From Marivita sp. (GTDB taxonomy: Bacteria; Pseudomonadota; Alphaproteobacteria; Rhodobacterales; Rhodobacteraceae), in NCBI RefSeq assembly GCF_020055635.1, contig NZ_JAIPUT010000003.1, forward strand, positions 62,001-126,000: a stretch of DNA of 64,000 nt, given 5' to 3'. The stretch's first letter is position 1. The number at the start of each line of letters is the position of its first letter. This document shows positions 44,934 through 53,468 of the stretch, piece by piece. Below the pieces are notes generated by a model. That model worked only from the letters and a program-made list of their open reading frames with translations. It did not search any database and was not told where the DNA came from. The translations under genes and the position numbers were made by a program.

Positions 44934-45115
44934 CCGGACGCCTCCTTCGCTGCGCTTCTTTTCGCGGGGATTCCCGGCCAAGACAAGGCGCGTCGAGACA
45001 AGAGGGATGGCCATGCGCCGGATCAAGGAGACGCACGCCTTAAATCCCGGCCTGTCAGAGCGCTTGAATTCTGATCGCGGCGGGACAGATCAAGTGTGTC
45101 CCGGAGGGAAATGTG

Positions 45116-45886
45116 ATGCGAAATGCCTTCGTCAGCGTCGTCGTCTCGAGCTTGGCTGGAACGGTTCCTGCGTTTGCTGACATTTTCCACCGCGAGACCA
45201 TCCCGAACTTGCGCGCGGTGAGCATTGCCTATGATGCCGAGGTCTGTGGCATCTGGATCGCCAATGAAAGCCGCAAAATCCTCTTGCTCTCGACCTTCGG
45301 CAAGGAACTGCGCCGCTTCGACACCGGCATGTCCTCGGTACGAAGCCTGACAGTTGATGAAGGTAGTCTTCTGATCGCCAACGGGTGGGGAGACTTTCGG
45401 CGTCTTGATCGGGACGGAAGACCCATCGACGCACCTTTCAGGCTGAGCGCCACGCTTTACGACACCGAAGGCCTGCACCGCGATGCGGATGGCAGTTACC
45501 TTGTCGTCGAGGATGATCCGTCCCGTCTGCTTAGGGTCGCGCCGGATGGCACGGTGTTGATGGAGCTCTTCGGCGACAGCTTCGACCCCGCGATGACCGA
45601 ACCGCAGGGTGTCACGCGGGATCCCTATTCCGGCAACATCCTTGTGGTGGACGACAACGAGGGGCTCAACAGCCTGTTCGAACTGGCACCGGACGGGCGC
45701 GTCCTGTCGGTCACCCCTCTCTCCGAGTACGGGTTCGACGCCGAAGGCGTGGCGCTCCAACCAGAAACCGGGACGCTTTACGTGGGTTTCGACGGCGGGC
45801 AGGCCCTTGCCATCTTCGATTGGCTGCCGACAGAGATCACAATCGACAATCCTTTGGAGCGCGGCCCGGACTGTGCCTATTCCTGA
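45116..45886 (+). CDS. Secreted beta-propeller protein (SdiA-regulated/esterase-like phytase type)
   Basis: A 256-residue protein with a signal peptide (VVVSSLAGTVPAFA). The mature part consists of repeated four-stranded blades (IAYDAEVCGIWIANESRK, LTVDEGSLLIANGWG, LVVEDDPSRLLRVAPDG, ILVVDDNEGLNSLFELAPDG, ALQPETGTLYVGFDGG), most like the SdiA-regulated or esterase-like propeller families. The biochemical role is unknown. ATG 45116 has GGAGG 8 bases upstream; GTG 45113 is adjacent. Its end runs into the relic dctD fragment on the other strand. Confidence 0.6.
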   Translation: MRNAFVSVVVSSLAGTVPAFADIFHRETIPNLRAVSIAYDAEVCGIWIANESRKILLLSTFGKELRRFDTGMSSVRSLTVDEGSLLIANGWGDFRRLDRDGRPIDAPFRLSATLYDTEGLHRDADGSYLVVEDDPSRLLRVAPDGTVLMELFGDSFDPAMTEPQGVTRDPYSGNILVVDDNEGLNSLFELAPDGRVLSVTPLSEYGFDAEGVALQPETGTLYVGFDGGQALAIFDWLPTEITIDNPLERGPDCAYS

Positions 45887-46212
45887 AGGTCAGGATTGCA
45901 CTTCGACCATTTCCGATCGGACGAACCGGACGTTCCAGAAAAGCAATCCAACCACCGCGGTTCGGCCACCCGCAGGTCGCTGCCCAGCAGCACACGGTCC
46001 AGTCCGGACAGCGAGACCAGCTGTTCACGCATGCGCTTGATCATGTCGGCCAGGCGGTGCTGTTCGGCCGCGTGCCTGAGGACCGTCAACAGTCGGCGTG
46101 GCTCGAAGGGTTTTTCCAGAAACGAATAGGCCCCGTTCTGGATCGCGTCCACGGCCATCGGGATGTCCCAATGCGCCGAGATCAGAACAAGCGGCGGCGA
46201 CGGTCGTTTTGC
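45877..46212 (-). pseudogene. dctD: dctD relic: C-terminal half of a receiver domain
   Basis: The minus-strand frame encodes the second half of a DctD-type NtrC-family receiver: LVLISAHWDIPMAVDAIQNG, AYSFLEKPFEPRRLL (the conserved Lys-Pro) and the start of the linker helix (EQHRLADMIKRMREQL), ending about RVLLGSDLRVAEPRW near 45953. The N-terminal receiver half with the phospho-Asp, and the whole AAA+ and DNA-binding regions, are missing. The frame stays open to 45877 in unrelated sequence. It directly follows the dctB relic, as in a dctBD operon. C4-dicarboxylate regulation is the expected ancestral role. Confidence 0.78.
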
Positions 46213-46540
46213 CTAAATCGGCTGACCAAGCTCATGGGTGATCGACGCGGAAAGCTGACCCAAGGCCGCCAACTGCTCTTTCCGCGCCAATTCGCTCCAG
46301 CGTGCTTTCGTCGATCGACAGGACATAGGGCAGATGTTCGAGCCGCGTCAGCGCGTCGTCGATCGATGCGGCGAAAAATTGCGCGCGCTCGGGCGTCTGC
46401 GCCGCTTCGGTCCGCAGGAAATACGACGCCAACGCCAGATAGCTGCCCAGGGTCACGAGGCACAGCCCGGTCACGGCCGCCAGCAGCAACTGCCCGCGCC
46501 TGTGTGGCGAATCGCTTGAAAAGCGAGAGGAGGGCGACAC
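46213..46540 (-). pseudogene. dctB: dctB relic: sensor kinase with internal out-of-frame deletion
   Basis: From ATG 46540 a frame encodes a membrane segment (LLLAAVTGLCLVTLGSYLAL) and the start of a DctB-type periplasmic sensor (FFAASIDDALTRLEHLPYVL). At about 46291 the homology moves to another frame, which reads the histidine-kinase H-box LGQLSASITHELGQPI (phospho-His at 46234-46236), then TAG at 46213. The rest of the sensor, the second membrane segment and the ATPase domain are absent. Next to it, in the H-box frame, the dctD receiver fragment starts. The parts seen require at least two deletions, so the gene cannot make a working kinase. Confidence 0.8.
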
Positions 46541-46653
46541 CGCTTGATTGATCTTCCGACCTATAGCGAAAGATGTCCTACGACGTCACCGACAAACAGC
46601 ACGGTCGCTTCGCGCCGACCGGGTCAAGACCCAAAGACCCCAAGATCCAGAGT

Positions 46654-47727
46654 TCAGGTATTGTCGCCCCGAATGGCGTCACAGACCGCGTCCGTGACTT
46701 CCTGCGTGGTCGCAGTGCCTCCAACATCCGGCGTGACGATGCCGTCGGCGCACACTTTCTCGACCGCCCGCATAAGGCGGGCAGAGGCATCCGCCTCGCC
46801 CAGATGATCCAGCATCTGGCTTGCGGTCCAGAACGTGGCCACGGGATTTGCAATGCCCTTGCCGGTGATGTCGAAGGCCGATCCGTGGATCGGCTCGAAC
46901 ATCGACGGAAAGCGGCGTTCGGGGTCGATATTGGCGGTTGGCGCAACGCCCAGCGATCCGGCCAGCGCACCCGCCAGATCGGACAGGATGTCGGCATGCA
47001 GATTGGTCGCCACGATCGTATCGAGCGACTTCGGGTTCTTGACCATGCGAACGGTCATCGCATCGACCAGCATCTTGTCCCATGTCACGTCGGGAAACTC
47101 CTGCGCGACCTCTGCCGCGATCTCGTCCCACATGACCATGCCGAAGCGCTGCGCGTTCGACTTCGTGACGACGGTCAGAAACTTGCGCGGCCGCGACTGC
47201 GCCAGTTTGAAGGCATAGCGCATGATCCGGGTCACGCCGACACGGGTGAAGATGGACACTTCGGTGCCGACTTCCTCTGGCATGCCCTTGTGGGCGCGGC
47301 CACCGTGACCGGAATATTCGCCTTCCGAGTTCTCGCGCACGATCACCCAGTCGAGGTCGCCCACTTCGACACCCCGCAAAGGCGACGTGACGCCGGGAAT
47401 GATCTTGGTCGGGCGGACATTGGCATATTGGTCAAAACCCTGGCAGATCGGCAGACGAAGCCCCCAGAGCGTGATGTGATCCGGAACATCCGGTGCGCCG
47501 ACCGCACCGAAGTAAATTGCATCGAACAGTTTCAACTGCTCGAGCCCGTCCTCGGGCATCATGATGCCGTGCTTCTTGTAATAGTCCGACCCCCAGTCAA
47601 ACGAGGTGACGTCGAAACGCACATCCCCAGCGCGCTGTGCGAGCACGGACAGGACTTCACTGCCCGCGTCGATCACTTCTGGCCCGATACCGTCGGCGGG
47701 AATGGCAGCAATCTTGTAGGTCCGCAT
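46654..47727 (-). CDS. Tartrate dehydrogenase / D-malate dehydrogenase (decarboxylating)
   Basis: A 357-residue member of the isocitrate/isopropylmalate dehydrogenase family. Landmarks are IPADGIGPEVI, LRLPICQGFDQYANVRP, VIVRENSEGEYSG, TVVTKSNAQ, DKMLVDAMTVRMV, VATNLHADILSDLAG and FEPIHGSAFDITGKGIANP. The combination fits TtuC/DmlA enzymes that act on tartrate or D-malate with NAD and Mn, giving glycerate or pyruvate and CO2. The second ATG (47727) has GGAG 6 bases upstream; the first is at 47730. It is divergent from a LysR-type gene 127 bases away, its likely regulator, and lies close to a TRAP importer. Confidence 0.87.
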   Translation of the reverse strand: MRTYKIAAIPADGIGPEVIDAGSEVLSVLAQRAGDVRFDVTSFDWGSDYYKKHGIMMPEDGLEQLKLFDAIYFGAVGAPDVPDHITLWGLRLPICQGFDQYANVRPTKIIPGVTSPLRGVEVGDLDWVIVRENSEGEYSGHGGRAHKGMPEEVGTEVSIFTRVGVTRIMRYAFKLAQSRPRKFLTVVTKSNAQRFGMVMWDEIAAEVAQEFPDVTWDKMLVDAMTVRMVKNPKSLDTIVATNLHADILSDLAGALAGSLGVAPTANIDPERRFPSMFEPIHGSAFDITGKGIANPVATFWTASQMLDHLGEADASARLMRAVEKVCADGIVTPDVGGTATTQEVTDAVCDAIRGDNT

Positions 47728-47857
47728 CATGTTCTCCTGATAAGAGTGTCGGGGATCGGGCCGGGCCAGCCTGACCTGTCGCCGCGACAATCGCAACTTG
47801 ACCCCACCAAAGCAACGCGCCAGAGATCATATAAAAAAATGAAATAATGGACAAAGC

Positions 47858-48772
47858 ATGGAATTACGGCAGCTCAGATGCCTGATTGCGGTCGCTGACA
47901 CGCTTCATTTCGGCCGAGCGGCACAAAATCTGAACATTTTACCCGCCTCGCTTGGTCGGCAGATCAAGATGCTTGAAGAAAACCTGGGCACACGACTGCT
48001 GGTCCGTACGACGCGGAGCGTGTCGCTGACAGACTCGGGCCGCAGCTTTGTCGAATCGGCCCGTGACATCGTCGAACAGGCGGATCGGCTCGAAGCGACG
48101 TTTCGTGAAAACAGGCAGGACCAGACATCCATCCTGCGGATCGGTGCCATCGACAGCGCCGCGGCGGGCCTGATGCCGCAACTGCTGCCGCATTTCCGCG
48201 AAACCCATCCCGACATCGATGTCGAGCTTCTGGAACAGAAAACCATCCGACTTCTCCCGAGGCTTCTGTCGGGTCGACTCGATATCGCGATTGTTCGCCC
48301 GCCCGAAGTCAGGGATGCGCGACTGATCTATCAACACCTGTTCTACGAGACCGCGGTTGTCGCAGTCCCCGAAAGCCATCCACTTGCGTCACGATCGTCG
48401 GTCTCGGTTCATGATATGGCCGATGAACCGCTGATTGTACCCGAGCGGAATTCCCGGCCACACAGCCACGATCTGACGATGAAGCTTTTCCTGGAGGCCG
48501 GTCTGACGGCGCGCGTGGCGCAGATCGCAGAGGAAAAGCAGACCATCGTCAGCCTTGTCAGCACCGGGATCGGCGTGGCCATCGTGCCACGCTGGGCCTC
48601 GCGGCTGGCAGTGGGCGGGGTTACGTTCGTGCCGCTCGACCTGCCTGAAGGCGCCGCCCGGAACAGGCTTGCCCTGTCGGCGGTCTGGGTCAGCGATGCG
48701 CGCCACCCTGCGCGGGATGCGTTTCTGAACGTCTTGAGCAGCCACATCGATACGCTGGCCCGGACGGGCTGA
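47858..48772 (+). CDS. LysR-type transcriptional regulator
   Basis: A 304-residue regulator. The N-terminal winged helix-turn-helix ([40 protein letters not shown]) is followed by the two-lobed effector domain, from [20 protein letters not shown] onward. LysR proteins usually control a divergent neighbour and respond to its substrate, here the tartrate/D-malate dehydrogenase. The spacer is AT-rich next to the ATG. It is also upstream, on the same strand, of the TAXI-TRAP genes, so it may govern uptake as well as catabolism. Confidence 0.93.
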   Translation: MELRQLRCLIAVADTLHFGRAAQNLNILPASLGRQIKMLEENLGTRLLVRTTRSVSLTDSGRSFVESARDIVEQADRLEATFRENRQDQTSILRIGAIDSAAAGLMPQLLPHFRETHPDIDVELLEQKTIRLLPRLLSGRLDIAIVRPPEVRDARLIYQHLFYETAVVAVPESHPLASRSSVSVHDMADEPLIVPERNSRPHSHDLTMKLFLEAGLTARVAQIAEEKQTIVSLVSTGIGVAIVPRWASRLAVGGVTFVPLDLPEGAARNRLALSAVWVSDARHPARDAFLNVLSSHIDTLARTG

Positions 48773-48788
48773 ACCCGGCTCCGATTGG

Positions 48789-48811
48789 ATTGTTCAAATT
48801 TATTGAATAAT
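48789..48811. promoter_or_regulatory. Imperfect AT-rich inverted repeat upstream of the TAXI-TRAP genes
   Basis: ATTGTTCAA and TTGAATAAT form an 8/9 inverted repeat around a 5-base spacer, 17 bases after the LysR stop and about 145 bases before the TRAP start. This is unusually AT-rich for the window and a reasonable operator site. No known regulator was matched, and a promoter downstream of it could not be fixed. Confidence 0.35.
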
Positions 48812-48954
48812 CATCACGCCCATGCCTGGAGCGTTTTGCCTTGAATTGGTGAATTCCTTGGCTGTAGCGTTATATCCATGCGTTGCGGGACAGCCCGCTA
48901 AGGGAAGCATGTGAAACATTGCTCCTGAACGAACGCGCACAGTGGAGGAAAACA

Positions 48955-49938
48955 ATGAAATTTACTGCTTTGACAGGGGCCGTCGTGGTCGCTGCCGTAT
49001 CGGCAACCATGTCCGTCGCTCAGGACCGTGAAGGTTGGCCGGACAGCTTTACAGTCGGCACCGGGTCCCAGGGCGGCACCTATTTCGGCTATGGCTCCGG
49101 CTGGGCCGGCATCGTCTCGGAAGAGCTGGGCGTGTCCGGTGGTGCCGAAGTGACCGGCGGGCCGATGCAGAACATGGCGCTGGTGCATACCGGTGACCTG
49201 CCCTTCGGCATGACGACAATGGGCCCCGCGGCGGAATCCATCGCCGGTTCGAACCCGATCGCCCCCGGTCTTCCGATGACCAACGCCTGTGCAATGTTCC
49301 CGATGTACCAGACACCGTTCTCGGTCACGGCCCTGTCGTCGTCCGGCATCACGTCGATTGACGATATCCCCGACGGTGCGCGGATCGGCTTTGGTCCGGC
49401 GGGATCGACCTCGGACACCTACTTCCCGCGCATGATGGAAGAACTGGGTGTGAACTTCGAACGGCGCAACGGCGGCTGGTCCGATCTTGGCGGTCAGCTT
49501 CAGGACGGTCTGCTTGACGTGATCGCCTTCGCGGCAGGTGTCCCGGTTCCGGCCGTGTCGCAGCTCGAAGTGCAGACCGACATCAACATCATCGAGTTCA
49601 CCGAAGAAGAGCAGGCGACAATCACCGCGGCCTTCCCGGTCGCGGATTTCGAAATCTCGGCGGATGCCTATTCGACGCTCGAAGAACCGGCCCGCTCGGT
49701 GTCCATGTGGAACTTCGCGATCGCGAACTGCGAGCTGCCGGAAAGCTTTGTCTACGAGGTCGTCAATGCTGTCATGTCCGACAACGAGCGGATGGTGAAC
49801 ACCCACCGCGCCGCAACCTCCACCCTGCCCGAGTTCTGGGATCGCAACAGCGTGATGAAGTGGCATCCCGGCGCGGCGCGCTGGTTCACCGAGAATGCAG
49901 GCGCGGATATCGCCGCTGACATGATTCACGGCGGTTGA
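48955..49938 (+). CDS. TAXI family TRAP transporter solute-binding protein
   Basis: A 327-residue periplasmic protein with a signal peptide (MKFTALTGAVVVAAVSATMSVAQ). The TAXI pattern FTVGTGSQGGTYFGYGSGWA is at the mature N-terminus; GARIGFGPAGSTSDTYFPRM and DGLLDVIAFAAGVPVPAV follow. It captures a solute and hands it to the fused permease. GGAGG lies 6 bases before the ATG. The gene is followed by a stem-loop and an intrinsic terminator before the permease gene, which should make the binding protein more abundant. Substrate is unknown; the neighbouring tartrate/D-malate enzyme makes a dicarboxylate plausible. Confidence 0.92.
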   Translation: MKFTALTGAVVVAAVSATMSVAQDREGWPDSFTVGTGSQGGTYFGYGSGWAGIVSEELGVSGGAEVTGGPMQNMALVHTGDLPFGMTTMGPAAESIAGSNPIAPGLPMTNACAMFPMYQTPFSVTALSSSGITSIDDIPDGARIGFGPAGSTSDTYFPRMMEELGVNFERRNGGWSDLGGQLQDGLLDVIAFAAGVPVPAVSQLEVQTDINIIEFTEEEQATITAAFPVADFEISADAYSTLEEPARSVSMWNFAIANCELPESFVYEVVNAVMSDNERMVNTHRAATSTLPEFWDRNSVMKWHPGAARWFTENAGADIAADMIHGG

Positions 49939-49954
49939 AGACAATCGTTTTTGT

Positions 49955-49976
49955 GAACGATTATGACCTATCGTTC
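49955..49976 (+). other. Short 3' stem-loop after the TAXI binding-protein gene
   Basis: A perfect 7-bp inverted repeat (GAACGAT / ATCGTTC) with an 8-base loop lies 16 bases past the stop and 20 bases before the terminator hairpin. It probably protects the upstream message from 3' decay. Confidence 0.4.
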
Positions 49977-49995
49977 GCAAATACATAACAATCAG

Positions 49996-50028
49996 GACCG
50001 CGCCCGACTTGCGGGCGCGGTCTTTTTT
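49996..50028 (+). terminator. Rho-independent terminator between TRAP binding protein and permease
   Basis: A perfect 11-bp GC-rich stem (GACCGCGCCCG / CGGGCGCGGTC) with a 5-base loop is followed by six T. It is the clearest intrinsic terminator in the window and lies inside the transporter gene pair, 64 bases before the permease start. Partial read-through would set the ratio of binding protein to permease. Confidence 0.9.
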
Positions 50029-50091
50029 GAACCAAGGTAGGTCCGGCCTTTCTTTCGGAAAACGCGGCCATCACCTTTGGGGGAGGACATG

Positions 50092-52368
50092 ATGACGGAC
50101 TCGAACAGCACGAATTCGATCGAAGAGCTGGTGATCGCCGACGGCGTCGACGACGAAGCCGTCGAAAGCAACAGGCGCCTTTTCACCGGTCGCGCCTACC
50201 TGCTCATGGCAGGTCTTTCGACGTTCTACGCGGCGTTCCACATGATCGCGCTCAACGGCGTGTCGATCTCGGACTGGACCGGCATCGAGATCCCGTTTCT
50301 GCCTCAGTTCCCCCTGGAAACCTGGAATTTCCGCATCGTCCATATCGCGGGTGCGCTGGCTCTCGGCTTCTTGCTGTTTTCGGCCCACACCTTTTCCGAT
50401 GACGGACCACCGCACAGGGAAACACGGTTCCTGTCGCTTCTTTCGGTGCTGCTGATCGTGCCGTCCCTGGTCGCCGGGGCCACCGCGATCGGGTTCCTCA
50501 ACCTCATCCAATCCGGCACCCTGCCAGAAATGGGCGGGCTGACCACATGGGCCGCTTTCCCCGGAACAGAGATCTACTCCAGCGAAGTCTGGTGGTTCGG
50601 GGTTCCACTTCTGATCGCCACCTTCGGGGCCATCGTGGTCGGATGGTTCGAGCGCCGGGGCCGCGAGACGTTTGCCGCGTCCGACATCGTGCTGGCAGTC
50701 TGCGGCATTGTCGTTGCGATCTACCTGATCGGCATCTACGGCACCGCCGCGCGGAACTCCGTCGGGACACCTTTTGTCCCGATCGGCGTCGCCTTTGCGG
50801 CCACGGCAGGATCGGCGATGATCCTTGAACTGACCCGCCGTGTTGCGGGCCTCGCCCTTGTCATCATCACGGGCGTCTTCCTGCTATACACCTTCACCGC
50901 GCATCTCCTGCCCGGCATTCTCGCGGTCCAGAACGCCTATTCCTGGCAGCGCTTCTTCGGTCACGTCTACTCGGACGCGGGCATTCTCGGGCCGACGACG
51001 GCAGTCTCCTCGACCTATATCATCCTGTTCATCATCTTCGCGGCCTTCCTTCAGGCGTCGAAGGTGGGCGATTATTTCGTCAACTTCGCCTTCGCGACAG
51101 CGGGCCGTGCCCGTGGCGGACCAGCCAAGGTGGCGATCTTCGCTTCGGGTCTGATGGGCATGATCAACGGCACCTCGGCAGGCAACGTGGTTGCGACCGG
51201 CAGCCTCACCATCCCGTTGATGAAGCGGGTCGGCTATCACAAGAAAACCGCGGGCGCGGTCGAAGCCGCCGCGTCGACGGGTGGTCAGATCATGCCGCCG
51301 ATCATGGGCGCCGGGGCCTTCATCATGGCCGAGATCACCGGCATTCCCTATACCGAGATCGCCATCGCCGCGATCATCCCGGCGATCCTCTATTTCGTCT
51401 CGGTCTACTTCATGGTCGATTTCGAAGCGGCCAAGCTGGGCATGCGCGGCATGCGCGAGGACGAGCTTCCCAAGTTCAACAAGCTTGTCCGGCAGGTCTA
51501 TCTGTTCATCCCCATCGTCATCCTGATCGTGGCACTGTTCATGGGATATTCGGTGATCCGGGCCGGTACGCTCGCCACGATGGCGGCGGCTGTCGTGTCG
51601 TGGTTCACACCGCATCGCATGGGCCTTCGGTCCATCCTCAAGGCGTTCGAGCTGGCGGGGGTCATGTCGATCCAGATCATCGCGGTCTGCGCCTGCGCAG
51701 GCATCATCGTCGGTGTGATTTCACTCACCGGCGTCGGAGCGCGCTTTTCGTCCGTCCTTCTTGACCTGGCCGGTGTCAGCCAGCTTCTGGCGCTGTTTTT
51801 CGCGATGTGTATCGCGATCCTGCTGGGGATGGGCATGCCCACCACCGCCGCCTACGCCGTGGCGGCCTCGGTCGTCGCACCGGGCCTCGTGCAGCTTGGC
51901 ATCCCGACATTGACCGCGCATTTCTTCGTATTCTACTTCGCCGTGCTTTCGGCCATCACGCCGCCCGTGGCCCTGGCCAGCTACGCGGCCGCCGGCATCT
52001 CGGGGGCCAATCCGATGGAGACGTCGGTCGCGTCCTTCAAGATCGGGATCGCGGCCTTCATCGTGCCCTACATGTTCTTCTACAACAGCGCGATCCTCAT
52101 GGACGGAACCTGGTTACAGATATCCCGGGCCGGCATCACGGCGACATTCGGGGTATTCCTGCTCAGCGCCGGCGTTCAAGGGTGGTTCCTGGGTGGGCGG
52201 TCGGCGTGGTTCCTGCGCATCGCCCTGATCTTCGCGGCGATCTTCATGATCGAAGGCGGATGGATCACCGATCTGGTCGGTGTCGGTCTGGCTGCGGCGA
52301 CTTTCTTTGTTCAGAAGGTTCTCCGCCCGAATCCGGATGTCACCATTCCGGTTCGCGGCGCGGACTGA
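50092..52368 (+). CDS. TRAP transporter fused DctQ-DctM permease
   Basis: A 758-residue inner-membrane protein. The first part (about 1-260) has four membrane segments of a DctQ-like subunit, and the rest has 10-12 segments of a DctM-like permease, with conserved SGLMGMINGTSAGNVVATGS, GGQIMPPIMGAGAFIMAE and GMGMPTTAAYAVAASVVAPG. Fused subunits are usual with TAXI binding proteins. Uptake is driven by the ion gradient, not ATP. ATG 50092 has GGGAGG 5 bases upstream; the ATG before it is too close. It ends 48 bases from the galU stop on the other strand. Confidence 0.94.
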   Translation: MTDSNSTNSIEELVIADGVDDEAVESNRRLFTGRAYLLMAGLSTFYAAFHMIALNGVSISDWTGIEIPFLPQFPLETWNFRIVHIAGALALGFLLFSAHTFSDDGPPHRETRFLSLLSVLLIVPSLVAGATAIGFLNLIQSGTLPEMGGLTTWAAFPGTEIYSSEVWWFGVPLLIATFGAIVVGWFERRGRETFAASDIVLAVCGIVVAIYLIGIYGTAARNSVGTPFVPIGVAFAATAGSAMILELTRRVAGLALVIITGVFLLYTFTAHLLPGILAVQNAYSWQRFFGHVYSDAGILGPTTAVSSTYIILFIIFAAFLQASKVGDYFVNFAFATAGRARGGPAKVAIFASGLMGMINGTSAGNVVATGSLTIPLMKRVGYHKKTAGAVEAAASTGGQIMPPIMGAGAFIMAEITGIPYTEIAIAAIIPAILYFVSVYFMVDFEAAKLGMRGMREDELPKFNKLVRQVYLFIPIVILIVALFMGYSVIRAGTLATMAAAVVSWFTPHRMGLRSILKAFELAGVMSIQIIAVCACAGIIVGVISLTGVGARFSSVLLDLAGVSQLLALFFAMCIAILLGMGMPTTAAYAVAASVVAPGLVQLGIPTLTAHFFVFYFAVLSAITPPVALASYAAAGISGANPMETSVASFKIGIAAFIVPYMFFYNSAILMDGTWLQISRAGITATFGVFLLSAGVQGWFLGGRSAWFLRIALIFAAIFMIEGGWITDLVGVGLAAATFFVQKVLRPNPDVTIPVRGAD

Positions 52369-52379
52369 CAACAAGGATC

Positions 52380-52409
52380 TCCGGTTCGCGCAACGATGCG
52401 CGAACCGGA
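52380..52409. terminator. Stem-loop between convergent TRAP permease and galU genes
   Basis: A perfect 12-bp stem (TCCGGTTCGCGC / GCGCGAACCGGA) with a 6-base loop lies between two facing stop codons. There is no T-run on either side, so it is a transcript-end structure or weak bidirectional terminator. The left arm sequence TCCGGTTCGCG also occurs a few bases earlier inside the end of the permease gene. Confidence 0.55.
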
Positions 52410-52416
52410 ATGACAC

Positions 52417-53316
52417 TCATGCCGCAACCGCGTCTGTCCTGCTGCTGACCAGACCGCGAGATTTGAGAACCTCCGCGCAGTCGGGATCGTCCATCGCGAG
52501 CTCCAGTGTGGCGTGCAGCATGCCGGCCTTGGAGCCGCAATCAAAGCGAACGCCGGAGAACTGAAATCCGCCAAGCCCAAGCGAGTCGGCGCCACGTGCA
52601 ATGGCATCCGTCAGCTGGATTTCATCACCTGCGCCGGGTTCCTGAGTTTCCAGGGCATCAAAGATCGCCGGGTCCAGAATGTAGCGGCCGACCACGGCAT
52701 GACGCGATGGCGCGTCTTCCGGCTTGGGCTTTTCGACCATGCCCGTCGCCTTCAGGATCACACCGTCCGGTTCTACCCCCGAAAGGACACCGTAGCGGTG
52801 TACCCGGTCTTCCGGCACTTCCATCGTCGCGACGAGGTGCCCCACCTTTCCGGTCTCGTAGGCGTCGATCATTTCGGCCAGGCAACCGACCGGACCCAGG
52901 ATGAGGTCATCGGGCAGGATAACCGCCACAGGACCCGGCAAAACCTCGTCACGGGCACACAGAACAGCATGGCCCAAACCCTTGGGCTCTGTCTGCATGA
53001 CGAAGCGGACGTCATCGTCCCGCGGGCAGAAGGCCGCGTTCGTCAAGGCGTCCGCAACATCGGCTTTGCCGCGCTCGCGCAATTCCCGGGTGAGCCGCGC
53101 GTCTTCCATGACGTGCCGCTCGATCGCGCCCTTCGAGGGGTGGCTGACAAAGACCATCCGCTCGATACCGGCATTGCGAGCTTCATCCACCGCGTACTGT
53201 ATCAGGGGTGTGTCCAGAACCGGCAGAAGTTCCTTCGGGGTTGCCTTGGTTGCGGGCAGGAAACGAGTCCCAAGCCCGGCAACGGGAAAGATTGCGGTGC
53301 GCACATGACGGGTCAT
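52417..53316 (-). CDS. galU: UTP-glucose-1-phosphate uridylyltransferase
   Basis: A 299-residue cytosolic enzyme that makes UDP-glucose from UTP and glucose-1-phosphate. The nucleotide site is FPVAGLGTRFLPATKATPKE; EPKGLGHAV, ILPDDLIL and VEKPKPEDAPS are the other conserved blocks. ATG 53316 has AAGGA 8 bases upstream; the frame is open 12 codons further, without conserved residues. UDP-glucose feeds surface glycans and can feed glucosides. It is divergent from the gpsA-ggpS operon across a 152-base region with a nested dyad. Confidence 0.95.
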   Translation of the reverse strand: MTRHVRTAIFPVAGLGTRFLPATKATPKELLPVLDTPLIQYAVDEARNAGIERMVFVSHPSKGAIERHVMEDARLTRELRERGKADVADALTNAAFCPRDDDVRFVMQTEPKGLGHAVLCARDEVLPGPVAVILPDDLILGPVGCLAEMIDAYETGKVGHLVATMEVPEDRVHRYGVLSGVEPDGVILKATGMVEKPKPEDAPSRHAVVGRYILDPAIFDALETQEPGAGDEIQLTDAIARGADSLGLGGFQFSGVRFDCGSKAGMLHATLELAMDDPDCAEVLKSRGLVSSRTDAVAA

Positions 53317-53367
53317 CGGCAAAATCCTTTTTTTGAAGAGGCCACGATTCAAAACCTCGAATGCCCA

Positions 53368-53417
53368 AAAAAGTTTCGCACTCGCAGAAGTTATTCTGCA
53401 TCTGCACGAAACTTTTT
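53368..53417. promoter_or_regulatory. Nested dyad in the galU / gpsA-ggpS divergent control region
   Basis: An outer 11-bp perfect inverted repeat (AAAAAGTTTCG 53368-53378; CGAAACTTTTT 53407-53417) encloses an inner 6-bp repeat (GCAGAA 53384-53389; TTCTGC 53394-53399) with nearly the same centre. Each half reads TTTCG-N5or7-GCAGAA. It lies roughly midway between the divergent starts (53316 and 53469). An operator for a symmetric dimer or tetramer is the best explanation. A terminator is unlikely because both genes are transcribed away from it. Confidence 0.6.
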
Positions 53418-53468
53418 GCGTCAGGCTCGGTTGTCGTTACATACTAATGTTTGCAAAGGGGCAGTTTC

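Noticed and set aside
46182-46463. Small Arg-rich minus-strand open frame inside the dctB relic
   Set aside because: It is an off-frame reading of the relic; the recognisable sensor and H-box sequence lie in the other two frames.
53368-53417. Bidirectional intrinsic terminator
   Set aside because: The A/T-flanked dyad could look like one, but both neighbouring genes start here and are transcribed away from it, so an operator is more sensible.
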